DNA of 5,774 nucleotides from an uncultured Oscillibacter sp. (GCA_900544105.1 UQUC01000102.1:1-5774), one strand, 5' to 3'; counted from the stretch's first letter, positions 1 through 5,567 are shown. Program-made: numbers and translations. Notes: generated by a model not told the origin, from the sequence alone.

Positions 1-13
1 TCACGGCGTACCA
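1..13 (+). tRNA. 3' end of a tRNA gene (partial; rest lies left of the window)
   Basis: Bases 3-9 (ACGGCGT) can be the 3' strand of an acceptor stem, base 10 (A) the discriminator, and bases 11-13 an encoded CCA. A hairpin terminator begins immediately afterwards, and a tyrosine integrase gene lies about 115 bases away, the usual picture of a tRNA used as an integration site. The matching 5' acceptor strand would read (G/A)CGCCGT. The T-arm and anticodon are outside the window, so the isotype cannot be named and the call rests on 13 bases plus context. The alternative is chance resemblance at the end of an unrelated transcript. Confidence 0.5.
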
Positions 14-55
14 AAAGTCCTCGAAATCGTCTGATTTCGAGGACTTTTGCTTTTC
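12..55 (+). terminator. Perfect 17-bp hairpin terminator after the tRNA end
   Basis: Bases 12-28 are the exact reverse complement of 33-49, with a 4-nt loop (GTCT, 29-32). The right arm ends in a T-rich stretch (ACTTTTG followed by CTTTTC). The stem is perfectly paired on both strands and each arm carries four T or A at its outer end. It may therefore also stop transcription of the integrase, which arrives from the other side. Its position directly against the putative CCA end suggests it is the native tRNA terminator or part of the attachment site. Confidence 0.7.
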
Positions 56-86
56 ATAAGTTCCATTTTTGGGGTACCGCTTTTTT

Positions 87-105
87 CTGACCCAAATGCT
101 GACCC
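87..105. repeat. Short direct repeat CTGACCC x2 between attachment end and integrase
   Basis: CTGACCC occurs at 87-93 and again at 99-105, separated by AAATG, giving a period of 12 bases. It lies between the island edge and the stop codon of the integrase. Spaced direct repeats at element ends are a common form of recombinase arm-binding or accessory-protein site. That role is inference here, and a 7-base repeat could be chance. Confidence 0.3.
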
Positions 106-129
106 CAACGGGACGGGTAGCGGAAACCA

Positions 130-1281
130 TCAGACGGCACGGGAGAGGATATTCCCCATCGTCTGGGCGGCTTTGAGTTGGGCGTCGGTGGTGACGTGGG
201 CGTAGGTGTCCAGCGTGAAGCCCGCCGAGTAGTGACCCAGCATACTGCTGACGGTTTTGACGTCCACACCGTTTTGTAGGGCCATCGTTGCGAAGGTGTG
301 TCTGAGGTCATGGAATCGGATGCGGGGCAGCCCTGCTCGCTTTAGTACTCGTTGGAGCATATGCAACACGCTGTCTGGGGACATGGGGCCTCCGGTTGGG
401 GACGAGAACACCCACTCGCTGTTGCCCGTTTTTCTTCTTTGTTGCACCAGAACGTCTATCGCGTCTGCCGACAGGGGCAGGGTGCGGTAGGCGTTTTTCG
501 TTTTCAACGGTGCTTCGACCACCTTGCCGTTTTGCCGGGAGATGGCCCGTTGGATTTTCAGCACACCACGGTCGAGGTCAACGTCCGTCCACTTCAGCCC
601 CAGCAGTTCCCCACGGCGTAGTCCTGTGGCGAGGTCGAGGTAGTAGAGCTCGTACACGCCGCTGTCCCTGGCCTCATGGAAGAAGGCGCTGAGTTGGTCG
701 GCGGTCAGGGTTTTCATCTCCTTGTGTTCGACTTTCGGCAAGGCGCAGCCTTGTGTGGGATTTTTGCTCACCAACTTCTGCTCAATAGCGAGGTTGTACG
801 CCGAGCCGATCATCTGATGGATGTTTCGCACGGTTTTCGGTGCTAACCCTTTCGGCTTTTTCTTGGCCTCAATGCGGTCTACCCGGCCACCGTCCAGCAG
901 GTGCTTGTAGAACCGTTGTAAGTCCAGAGAAGTCAGGTCTGCCAGTGGGATGTTGCCGATCTGCGGCTTGATGTGGTTTTTCAGAAAGCCTTGCGAGGTT
1001 TTGAATGTGGACGGTCTGAGTTTTACTTTTGCGTAGTTCTCCATCCAAACTTCCAGCCAGCTACCCACCGTGTAGCTCTTGGCCCGCCCGTAGTCGATGC
1101 CGATGTTTTCCTCGATGGCTTTCTTCAGCTTTTCCTTGACCTCGGCCTGCGTCTTACCGAGGACATTCTTGATGATGGACTTCCCTGTCTCTGGATCGTG
1201 ACCGACAGTGTATCTTCCCTCCCATCGACCATCCTTTCGTTTTCTGATGTTGCCCTCGCCGTTTGCTCGTCGCTTTGGCAT
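130..1281 (-). CDS. int: Tyrosine recombinase (site-specific integrase of an integrative element)
   Basis: 383 residues, the usual length for phage and conjugative-element integrases. It cuts and rejoins DNA at attachment sites through a covalent phosphotyrosine link. The first ~60 residues are basic and resemble the arm-type DNA-binding domain (GEGNIRKRKDGRWEGRY). Residues ~70-170 fit the helical core-binding domain, and ~190-383 the catalytic domain. Catalytic residues are visible: Arg222 in TGLRRGE, Lys260 in PLKTK, His324 and Arg327 in HDLRH, His350 in LGHYS, and nucleophile Tyr360 in LDTYAH. Nothing is truncated. The frame is open to an upstream start at 1320, but ATG 1281 is preferred because GAAAGGGG sits 8 bases before it and the product then begins MPKRRANGEG, as in relatives. 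The gene points toward the tRNA end. No excisionase gene was seen upstream. Confidence 0.95.
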   Translation of the reverse strand: MPKRRANGEGNIRKRKDGRWEGRYTVGHDPETGKSIIKNVLGKTQAEVKEKLKKAIEENIGIDYGRAKSYTVGSWLEVWMENYAKVKLRPSTFKTSQGFLKNHIKPQIGNIPLADLTSLDLQRFYKHLLDGGRVDRIEAKKKPKGLAPKTVRNIHQMIGSAYNLAIEQKLVSKNPTQGCALPKVEHKEMKTLTADQLSAFFHEARDSGVYELYYLDLATGLRRGELLGLKWTDVDLDRGVLKIQRAISRQNGKVVEAPLKTKNAYRTLPLSADAIDVLVQQRRKTGNSEWVFSSPTGGPMSPDSVLHMLQRVLKRAGLPRIRFHDLRHTFATMALQNGVDVKTVSSMLGHYSAGFTLDTYAHVTTDAQLKAAQTMGNILSRAV

Positions 1282-1289
1282 AAAATCAG

Positions 1290-1297
1290 CCCCTTTC
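1290..1297 (-). promoter_or_regulatory. Ribosome binding site choosing the integrase start
   Basis: The minus strand reads GAAAGGGG, then 8 bases, then ATG at 1281. This supports the 383-residue product over the longer frame beginning at 1320. Confidence 0.7.
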
Positions 1298-1348
1298 GCA
1301 ACGAACAATACCGTAATCAAGGGAACAAAGCTACCGAAAAGCCGAACT

Positions 1349-1366
1349 GTTATCAGAAAGTTATCA
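1349..1366. repeat. Direct repeat GTTATCA x2, 11-base period, upstream of integrase
   Basis: GTTATCA at 1349-1355 and 1360-1366, separated by GAAA. The 11-base period is about one helical turn, so both copies face the same side of the DNA. It lies ~70 bases upstream of the integrase start codon. It could be a binding site for an excisionase, a repressor or the integrase arm domain. That function is inferred from position only. Confidence 0.35.
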
Positions 1367-1383
1367 TTTGCCCCTCGGAGCCA

Positions 1384-1427
1384 CGCCGCCCTATCTTTGT
1401 CTATGGCGGCGCAATTTCTGCGCTGCC
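1384..1427. other. Two mutually exclusive hairpins upstream of the integrase
   Basis: GGCGGCGCA at 1405-1413 can pair with TGCGCTGCC at 1419-1427 (9 bp, one G-U on the + strand, 5-nt loop). The overlapping GGCGGCG at 1405-1411 can instead pair with CGCCGCC at 1384-1390 (7 bp, 14-nt loop). Alternative pairing of one arm is typical of leader attenuators, and inverted repeats are also typical of transfer origins. No T-run or relaxase gene is present to settle either role. Confidence 0.3.
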
Positions 1428-1952
1428 GGGGGCGTTCTCTTTAGTTACAGCGGTGCGATTTTTGAACGGTCGAAAGTTTCTTTTCATTGACTGCGGTGAC
1501 TCAAAACACGCTTGCCCTGCACCATTGATCACGCGAAGGTGATTACCTCGATTTCCTTCCGAAACGGCCACAAGGCACCACCAAAATCCTTGGGGCGCCT
1601 GCGCTTGCGGGAACTAAGACGCCAGCCGCTCTGAAATTCCCTTCAAAAGACGCCACAACCGACTGCGCTGAAACCCCCGTCAACTGCCCGCACTGCGGGC
1701 AGAAGTGACCGGGTGAAGCGTCGGTTCCGACGCCAACCCTTTATCCTGCTTTCTTTTTCGTCCCCGAAAAAGGCTCGAAAAGTGCAGGAAACGCAGTCAT
1801 ATCAACGTATCCAATGCATCGGTCATACGGACTTCAAGGGTCTCTCAAACGCCGTTACAAACACCCCTTCCCTGCTTCCATCAATGGGTAAAACTGGTCT
1901 TGGCGCAATCGTCTGCAAAACGGCCCACGTTCGCTTTTGCGGATGAAAGTGG

Positions 1953-2245
1953 GTACACACTCGGCTTTCTGAGAAAGATCGCACACAACGGCTCACACGG
2001 CGAAACAGGGGCCTTCCGGACGGGGCCGCTATCACTACCCTCGACACGAACTGCACGTTCACGAAAATCCCCGGGCCGGGTGTCAGAACGGCGTACTTTG
2101 CCGCTTTTTGGTCTTGGTCGGATGTACTCCAGAAGAACGTAGAAAGCCTTCGGAACAGCGATGCGCTTATGCGTGTCGCTGTTCCGAGGCGCCGCGGCCC
2201 CGTTGGGCTGCGTGATCTTTTCCGTTTCTGTCGAAATTGCGGCTT
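1953..2245 (+). repeat. Tandem repeat unit 1 (~293 bp, structured)
   Basis: Begins GTACACACTCGGCT and ends near GAAATTGCGGCTT. The next unit begins with the same 14 bases at 2246. Shared blocks include CGCTATCACTACCCTCG, CTTTGCCGCTTTT, AGAAGAACG, the CGGAACAGCGATGCGC hairpin, CGCGGCCCCG and TTTCTGTCGAAATT. By eye the two units agree at roughly three quarters of positions. Unit 1 hairpins: 1960-1973 (5 bp, one G-U), 2089-2103 (4 bp plus one G-U) and the long 2148-2189 hairpin. The overlapping open frames on both strands simply read through the repeat and show no recognisable domain. The + strand is given because the wobble pairs work only in + strand RNA. Confidence 0.75.
2148..2189 (+). other. 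Long hairpin in repeat unit 1 (19-bp RNA stem, UUAU loop)
   Basis: Bases 2148-2166 pair with 2171-2189 without interruption if G-U pairs are allowed (2149-2188, 2162-2175, 2163-2174). The loop is TTAT at 2167-2170. On the minus strand those three pairs become A-C mismatches, so a + strand RNA is favoured. No T-run follows, so it is not an ordinary terminator. Confidence 0.6.
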
Positions 2246-2542
2246 GTACACACTCGGCTCTCCGAGAAAAATCGCACACAAGGGCTTACACGGCGAAACA
2301 CGGGGTGTTTTGGGTGGGGGCGCTATCACTACCCTCGGAGCGTTCCGCGCGTTTCGGAAACCCTGCGTGGCCGGGGCTTAAAACGGCAAACTTTGCCGCT
2401 TTTGGGTCTTGGTCGGGAGGTGCTCTCGAAGAACGCAGAGAGCCTGCGGAACAGCGATGCGCTTATGCGCGTCGCTGTTCCAAGGCGTCGCGGCCCCGCT
2501 GGGCTGCGTAATCTTTTTTCGTTTCTGTCGAAATTACGGTTT
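2246..2542 (+). repeat. Tandem repeat unit 2 (~297 bp, structured)
   Basis: Directly adjoins unit 1 and repeats its order of blocks. Hairpin equivalents: 2253-2266 (5 bp, all Watson-Crick), 2384-2398 (CGGCAA/TTGCCG) and the long hairpin at 2444-2485. The middle third, between CGCTATCACTACC and CTTTGCCGC, is the most diverged part. Minus-strand open frames give repeated peptides such as RLGTATRISASLFRRLS in both units, but start codons, binding sites and lengths are not conserved, so I treat them as by-products of the repeat. Confidence 0.75.
2444..2485 (+). other. Long hairpin in repeat unit 2 (15-bp core stem, UUAU loop)
   Basis: Bases 2448-2462 pair with 2467-2481, with one G-U (2458-2471); the TTAT loop is 2463-2466. 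Two mismatches follow outward, then two more pairs. The pair 2459-2470 is G-C where unit 1 has G-U at the equivalent place, so a base change has kept the pairing. Confidence 0.6.
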
Positions 2543-2605
2543 TCACACTCTGTACTCAAGGCTTTCCGCGTGTGCGAGACATAGGAGGTATCACTATTCC
2601 CGTTC
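2543..2605 (+). repeat. Fragment of a third repeat unit
   Basis: TCACACTCTGTACTCAAGGC resembles the start of the unit, and GTATCACTATTCCCGTTC resembles the block CGCTATCACTACCCTCG found ~75 bases into each full unit. The part between is shortened and the rest of the unit is missing. The tandem array therefore seems to end by deletion just before the permease terminator. The AGGAGGT at 2583-2589 has no start codon at a workable distance. Confidence 0.4.
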
Positions 2606-2616
2606 TTTTCTCTTGT

Positions 2617-2650
2617 AAACAAATCCCGCCGGGGCAAGCCCCGGCGGGAT
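2617..2650 (-). terminator. Intrinsic terminator of the transporter operon
   Basis: Bases 2623-2634 pair perfectly with 2639-2650 (12 bp, very GC-rich: ATCCCGCCGGGG and its complement) around a 4-nt loop. On the minus strand the stem is followed by TTGTTT, a short T-rich tail. It lies ~55 bases beyond the permease stop codon and closes that transcript. On the + strand no T-run follows. Confidence 0.8.
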
Positions 2651-2705
2651 GGTTACCGATGAAGTGGATTTGAATTTCTGCCTGCAAACCGCATTTGGCT
2701 GCCGC

Positions 2706-4661
2706 TTACGCCTCACCGCCTACAATTCGTTCGTAGGTCCGGGCCGTCAGACCGTACACCAGCGCGTACACTGCCGCGAAAACCGCCAGCGTCCCCGCCG
2801 TGCAGAGAGCAAACATGCCCACCTCGTGCAGACCGAACAGCTCCAGAATGCGGCAGAGCATGGGGAAGGCCGCCAGAATGTGCAGCCCCGCCGTCAGCAG
2901 GGGCAGGAAGAACACCAGCAGGATCTGTCCCCGGATGGAGGCGCCCACCTCCCGGCGGCTCATGCCTACCTGCTGCATGATCTGATAGCGGCGCTGATCC
3001 TCATAGCCCTCGGAGACCTGCTTGTAGTAGATGATGAGCACCGTGGCCATCAGGAACAGCAGTCCCAGGAAGATGCCCAGGAACAGGAAGCCGCCGTACA
3101 TTGCGTAGAATTCCTCCGCCATCTCCTGGCGGCTGGCCACGCCGTATCTCCCATCGGAGACTGCCAGAACGGCCTTGGCGCAGGCCAGCTTTTCGCTGTC
3201 GGCGCCGTCGGTGTTCAGGTGGATGCGGAAGGTCCGGCGGGCCAGATCCGTGTTCATCAGATGCTCTGCCAGGGTACCGTCCGCCACCAGGCCCAGCATA
3301 ACCTCGTTGGTGACGATGGCGCTGTCCCCGGCGGGGAAGCTGTCCAGCCGGGCTTTCACCTGAATGGGTGCCTCCTCATACTCATAAAAGAAGGTCTCCG
3401 GCAGCTGAAAATCGCCGTCCGCATAGGCCAGCACCTGGTTTTCCTCCAGGGCGACAGTTTCCCCCGTCAGGCGGCTGTACTCCTCCGCTGTTAGGACCGT
3501 GATCTCCGTTAGAAGGCCGCTCTGGCTCATGTCCGTCAGCAGCGTATTGCCGCTGTATCTGGCATGGAAGGAGGCGGACGTCTCATAGCGGAGATCCGCC
3601 ATCTGCCGCCCAGCGTCTGCCACGGTCCGCCGCACCAGGTCCAGCGTTGCAGCGGGGTCGGTATCATCCTTTAGCGTCTGGGTCACCAGAATATCGTCGG
3701 GATACCTGCCGTCCAGAGATTTCTCCGCCCCCAGATAGAGACACAGGGTCCCGGACACCGTCACCAGTACCATGCAGGCCAGGATGCAGATGTTTGCAAG
3801 GCCAACGGCGTTCTGCTTCATGCGGTACAGCAGGCCGGAGATGGCGGTGAAGTGGCGGGTCTGGTAATAGAAGCCCTTGTTGGCCCGCAGACGTTTCAGC
3901 AGAGCGATGGACCCGGCGGTAAACAGGCAGTAGGTGCCGAGCATCACCAGAATGACCGCCACAAAGAACAGCATCAGGGCGTTCACCGGGTTCCGGGTGG
4001 TGAGGGCGATGGCATAGCCCCCCAGCAGCGCCGCCAGCCCCAGGACTGCCAACAGCCGTTTCGTTTTCGGTTCCCGCTCTCCGGCACTGTCGCTGTGGAG
4101 CAGTTCAATGGGCCGGGACCGTCCCAGGCGCAGCAGGTTCCATAGAAGCGCCAGCAGAAACAGCACCCCCAGCAGCGCCGCCGTTTCTCCCACGCCCCTG
4201 ACGCTGACGGAGAAGCCGAACTGCACCGGGATCTGCACCAGCTTCAAAAGCAGCAGCAAAATCAGCTTGCTGAGCAGGATGCCCGCCGCGATGCCGCCGG
4301 GAATCACGACGGCGGCGCACAGCAGCATCTCCCAAAAGCACAGGGCGGCGATGTGGCGCTTTTCCAGGCCCAGAATGTTGTAGAGTCCCAGTTCCTTCTG
4401 CCGCCGCTTCATCACAAAGCTGTTGGCATACAGTAGCAGCACGATGGAAAACAGCGCCACCACAAAGCAGCCGATGGACATCATGACCTGCAGGTAGGCG
4501 GCGCCCCGCACCGTCTGGATGACCTCGTTCCAGGTCAGGAACCGCAGGATATAATACATGGCCGCCAGCGCACCACAGGAGAGGAGATACGGGCCGTAAT
4601 ACCGGCTGTTGCGGACCAGGTTCACCAAGGCCAGCCGGGGAAAGAAGCTGCGCTTACCCAT
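2706..4661 (-). CDS. bceB: BceB-type ABC transporter permease (FtsX family, antimicrobial peptide resistance)
   Basis: 651 residues, close to the usual BceB length. It is a membrane permease that works with the ATPase encoded just upstream against peptides acting on cell-wall lipid intermediates, and in this family it also passes the signal to the partner histidine kinase. Hydrophobic segments lie at about 22-39, 57-78, 105-130, 159-178, 202-221, 227-249, 286-311, 523-545, 579-602 and 614-638: ten in all. A soluble domain of ~210 residues (about 312-522) sits between segments 7 and 8, the hallmark of BceB-type permeases. KRRQKELGLYNILGLEKRHI after segment 2 is the cytoplasmic FtsX-like coupling region. 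The frame is open to GTG 4670, but that codon lies inside the ribosome binding region, so ATG 4661 is chosen. It overlaps the ATPase stop by 8 bases (ATGGGTAA), implying translational coupling. The peptide substrate cannot be read from sequence. Confidence 0.92.
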   Translation of the reverse strand: MGKRSFFPRLALVNLVRNSRYYGPYLLSCGALAAMYYILRFLTWNEVIQTVRGAAYLQVMMSIGCFVVALFSIVLLLYANSFVMKRRQKELGLYNILGLEKRHIAALCFWEMLLCAAVVIPGGIAAGILLSKLILLLLLKLVQIPVQFGFSVSVRGVGETAALLGVLFLLALLWNLLRLGRSRPIELLHSDSAGEREPKTKRLLAVLGLAALLGGYAIALTTRNPVNALMLFFVAVILVMLGTYCLFTAGSIALLKRLRANKGFYYQTRHFTAISGLLYRMKQNAVGLANICILACMVLVTVSGTLCLYLGAEKSLDGRYPDDILVTQTLKDDTDPAATLDLVRRTVADAGRQMADLRYETSASFHARYSGNTLLTDMSQSGLLTEITVLTAEEYSRLTGETVALEENQVLAYADGDFQLPETFFYEYEEAPIQVKARLDSFPAGDSAIVTNEVMLGLVADGTLAEHLMNTDLARRTFRIHLNTDGADSEKLACAKAVLAVSDGRYGVASRQEMAEEFYAMYGGFLFLGIFLGLLFLMATVLIIYYKQVSEGYEDQRRYQIMQQVGMSRREVGASIRGQILLVFFLPLLTAGLHILAAFPMLCRILELFGLHEVGMFALCTAGTLAVFAAVYALVYGLTARTYERIVGGEA

Positions 4662-5421
4662 GGTTCTCACCGCCTTGGGTCAGCACCGTCAACGTGTCGG
4701 AGATGCGGCGGAACTGGGCCTCCCGGCTCTCACTGCCCCGGTAGAGCTGGTGATACACCCGGCCGTCCCGCAGGAACAGTACCCGCCCCGCGTGGCTGGC
4801 GGCCTTGACGGAGTGGGTCACCATCAGGATGGTCTGGCCGCCCTTGTTGATCTCGCCGAACAGCTCCAGCAGATTGTCAGAGGACCGGGAGTCCAGGGCG
4901 CCGGTGGGCTCGTCCGCCAGAACGATCTGCGGGTCCGTGATGAGGGCCCGGGCCACTGCCGCCCGCTGCTTCTGTCCGCCGGAGACCTCATAGGGGTACT
5001 TGATCAGGATGTCGGCGATGCCCAGCTGCTCTGCCAGGGGCTTCAGCTTTCGCTCCATTTCCTCGTAGGGCCGTCCCGCCAGCACCAGGGGCAGGAAGAT
5101 GTTGTCCCGCAGGGAGAAGATGTCCAGCAGGTTGAAGTCCTGGAACACGAAACCTAAGTTTTCGCGGCGGAATCCGGCAATCTCCTTCTCTTTTAATTCG
5201 CCGAGATTCTTTCCATTTAACCGCACCTGTCCGCCGGTTGGCTTGTCTAGTGCTGCGAGCAGGTTCAGAAGCGTTGTTTTTCCGCTTCCCGATTCGCCCA
5301 TGATTGCAACAAATTCGCCCCGTTCCACTGTAAAATTAACGTCTTTCAACGCTTCCACCCAGTTGCTGCCGAGGCGCGTGGTATATGTTTTTTTCAGATG
5401 TTCTACTTCCAGAATTGCCAT
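4654..5421 (-). CDS. bceA: BceA-type ABC transporter ATPase
   Basis: 255 residues, normal for the MacB/LolD/BceA group. It hydrolyses ATP on the inner face of the membrane to drive the permease encoded downstream. All motifs are present: Walker A GESGSGKTT (42-50), Q-loop Gln94 in VFQDFN, signature VSGGQKQR (146-153), Walker B IVLADE (166-171), D-loop ALD (175-177) and H-loop His203 in VTHS. The start ATG has AAAGGA 9 bases upstream. The base composition is split: bases 5161-5400 count 121 of 240 G+C (50%), while 4681-4800 count 84 of 120 (70%). Glu is GAA 8 times and GAG twice in the first 91 codons, then GAG almost always. The switch falls near 5150, beside the Q-loop. The reading frame and motifs are intact, so the protein should be active. 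The family call is firm; the exact substrate is unknown. Confidence 0.94.
   Translation of the reverse strand: MAILEVEHLKKTYTTRLGSNWVEALKDVNFTVERGEFVAIMGESGSGKTTLLNLLAALDKPTGGQVRLNGKNLGELKEKEIAGFRRENLGFVFQDFNLLDIFSLRDNIFLPLVLAGRPYEEMERKLKPLAEQLGIADILIKYPYEVSGGQKQRAAVARALITDPQIVLADEPTGALDSRSSDNLLELFGEINKGGQTILMVTHSVKAASHAGRVLFLRDGRVYHQLYRGSESREAQFRRISDTLTVLTQGGENHG
4670..4676 (-). promoter_or_regulatory. Ribosome binding site choosing the permease start
   Basis: The minus strand reads AAGGCGG, 8 bases, ATG at 4661. The site lies inside the last codons of the ATPase gene. The alternative GTG start at 4670 would overlap this site and have no binding site of its own. Confidence 0.55.
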
Positions 5422-5430
5422 GTCACATTT

Positions 5431-5436
5431 TCCTTT
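5431..5436 (-). promoter_or_regulatory. Ribosome binding site of the ATPase gene
   Basis: The minus strand reads AAAGGA followed by 9 bases and ATG at 5421, which fixes the start of the ATPase. Confidence 0.75.
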
Positions 5437-5469
5437 CTGTCTGAACTGTTTTCTTAATTGACAAGGCTT

Positions 5470-5498
5470 ATTATACCCGTCCGCGCCCTCTTCTGCCT
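5470..5498 (-). promoter_or_regulatory. Promoter of the bceAB-type operon (TATAAT, poor -35)
   Basis: The minus strand has a perfect TATAAT (5470-5475) preceded by G-rich sequence. At 16-18 bases upstream only AAGGCAGA-like sequence is found (about 5492-5499), with no resemblance to TTGACA. A good -10 with a missing -35 fits a promoter that needs an activator bound upstream. The predicted start, near 5463, gives a leader of ~42 bases. Confidence 0.65.
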
Positions 5499-5507
5499 TA
5501 GGATCAT

Positions 5508-5513
5508 CTTACA
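5508..5513. promoter_or_regulatory. Second regulator half-site CTTACA, 20 bases from the main one
   Basis: CTTACA at 5508-5513 repeats the left half of the main palindrome (5528-5533) at a spacing of exactly 20 bases, about two helical turns. It lies just upstream of where a -35 would be. No matching TGTAAG half follows at the 4-base spacing. It may be a secondary low-affinity contact for the response regulator, or chance. Confidence 0.35.
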
Positions 5514-5550
5514 AAAAGACCGGCAACCTTACATTTCTGTAAGATTCCCG
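5513..5550 (-). terminator. Intrinsic terminator of the histidine kinase transcript, built from the operator
   Basis: In minus-strand RNA, 5550-5538 pairs with 5533-5521: 12 of 13 positions, including one G-U, around a GAAA tetraloop. GTCTTTTTG follows immediately. The hairpin begins 17 bases after the kinase stop codon. The G-U pair becomes C-A on the other strand, so the structure suits the minus strand. It would separate kinase transcription from the transporter operon. Confidence 0.6.
5528..5543. promoter_or_regulatory. BceR-type operator (TTACA-N4-TGTAA)
   Basis: CTTACATTTCTGTAAG is a perfect 6+6 palindrome with a 4-base centre. It matches the TNACA-N4-TGTAA consensus described for BceR-like response regulators controlling BceAB-like transporters. 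Outer arms extend the symmetry to 5521-5550 with two mismatched positions. It is centred ~72 bases upstream of the predicted transcription start of the transporter genes. The regulator gene itself is outside the window. Confidence 0.75.
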
Positions 5551-5567
5551 GCGAAGCTCTCTATGTA

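Larger units (their letters stand above)
1282..1952. other. Gene-free stretch upstream of the integrase
   Basis: No frame here has a start codon, ribosome binding site and recognisable protein together. The open frames are low-complexity or run in from the strand opposite the integrase. Contents seen: a spaced direct repeat (1349-1366), two competing hairpins (1384-1427), an 8-bp hairpin at 1684-1702, a hairpin at 1718-1733, and a hairpin of CTTTTTCG type at 1753-1772 without a T-run. An open + frame without any start codon (1529-1708) ends in CPHCGQK before TGA, which resembles the tail of a zinc-ribbon protein. The stretch may be a decayed part of the element, an integrase control region or a transfer origin; the sequence does not decide. 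Confidence 0.5.

Noticed and set aside
973..1542. 189-codon open frame on the + strand running past the integrase start
   Set aside because: More than half is antisense to the integrase; the remaining part has no domain and no separate start signal.
1753..1772. Hairpin CTTTTTCG/CGAAAAAG as a terminator
   Set aside because: No T-run follows on either strand and there is no gene for it to end.
2088..2096. ACGGCGTAC matching the tRNA end at 3-11, a possible second attachment site
   Set aside because: Only 9 bases match, the CCA and terminator sequence do not follow, and it lies inside repeat unit 1.
1953..2605. CRISPR array
   Set aside because: The repeats are long (~295 bp), directly adjoining and without short regular spacers; no cas gene is present.
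1823..2637. Minus-strand open frames of 168, 132 and 102 codons over the tandem repeats
   Set aside because: They switch frame between repeat units, are rich in Arg, Ser and Pro, lack ribosome binding sites and a recognisable domain, and are better explained as by-products of the structured repeat.
2649..3494. 281-codon open frame on the + strand
   Set aside because: It lies antisense to the permease, which has clear membrane segments and family features. The Gln/His-rich translation is a shadow of GC-rich coding sequence.
4661..4670. GTG at 4670 as the permease start
   Set aside because: It falls inside the ribosome binding region; ATG 4661 has AAGGCGG at an 8-base spacing and gives a tidy 8-base overlap with the ATPase stop.
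4609..5157. 182-codon open frame on the + strand
   Set aside because: It is antisense to the ATPase, whose Walker and signature motifs prove the minus strand is coding.
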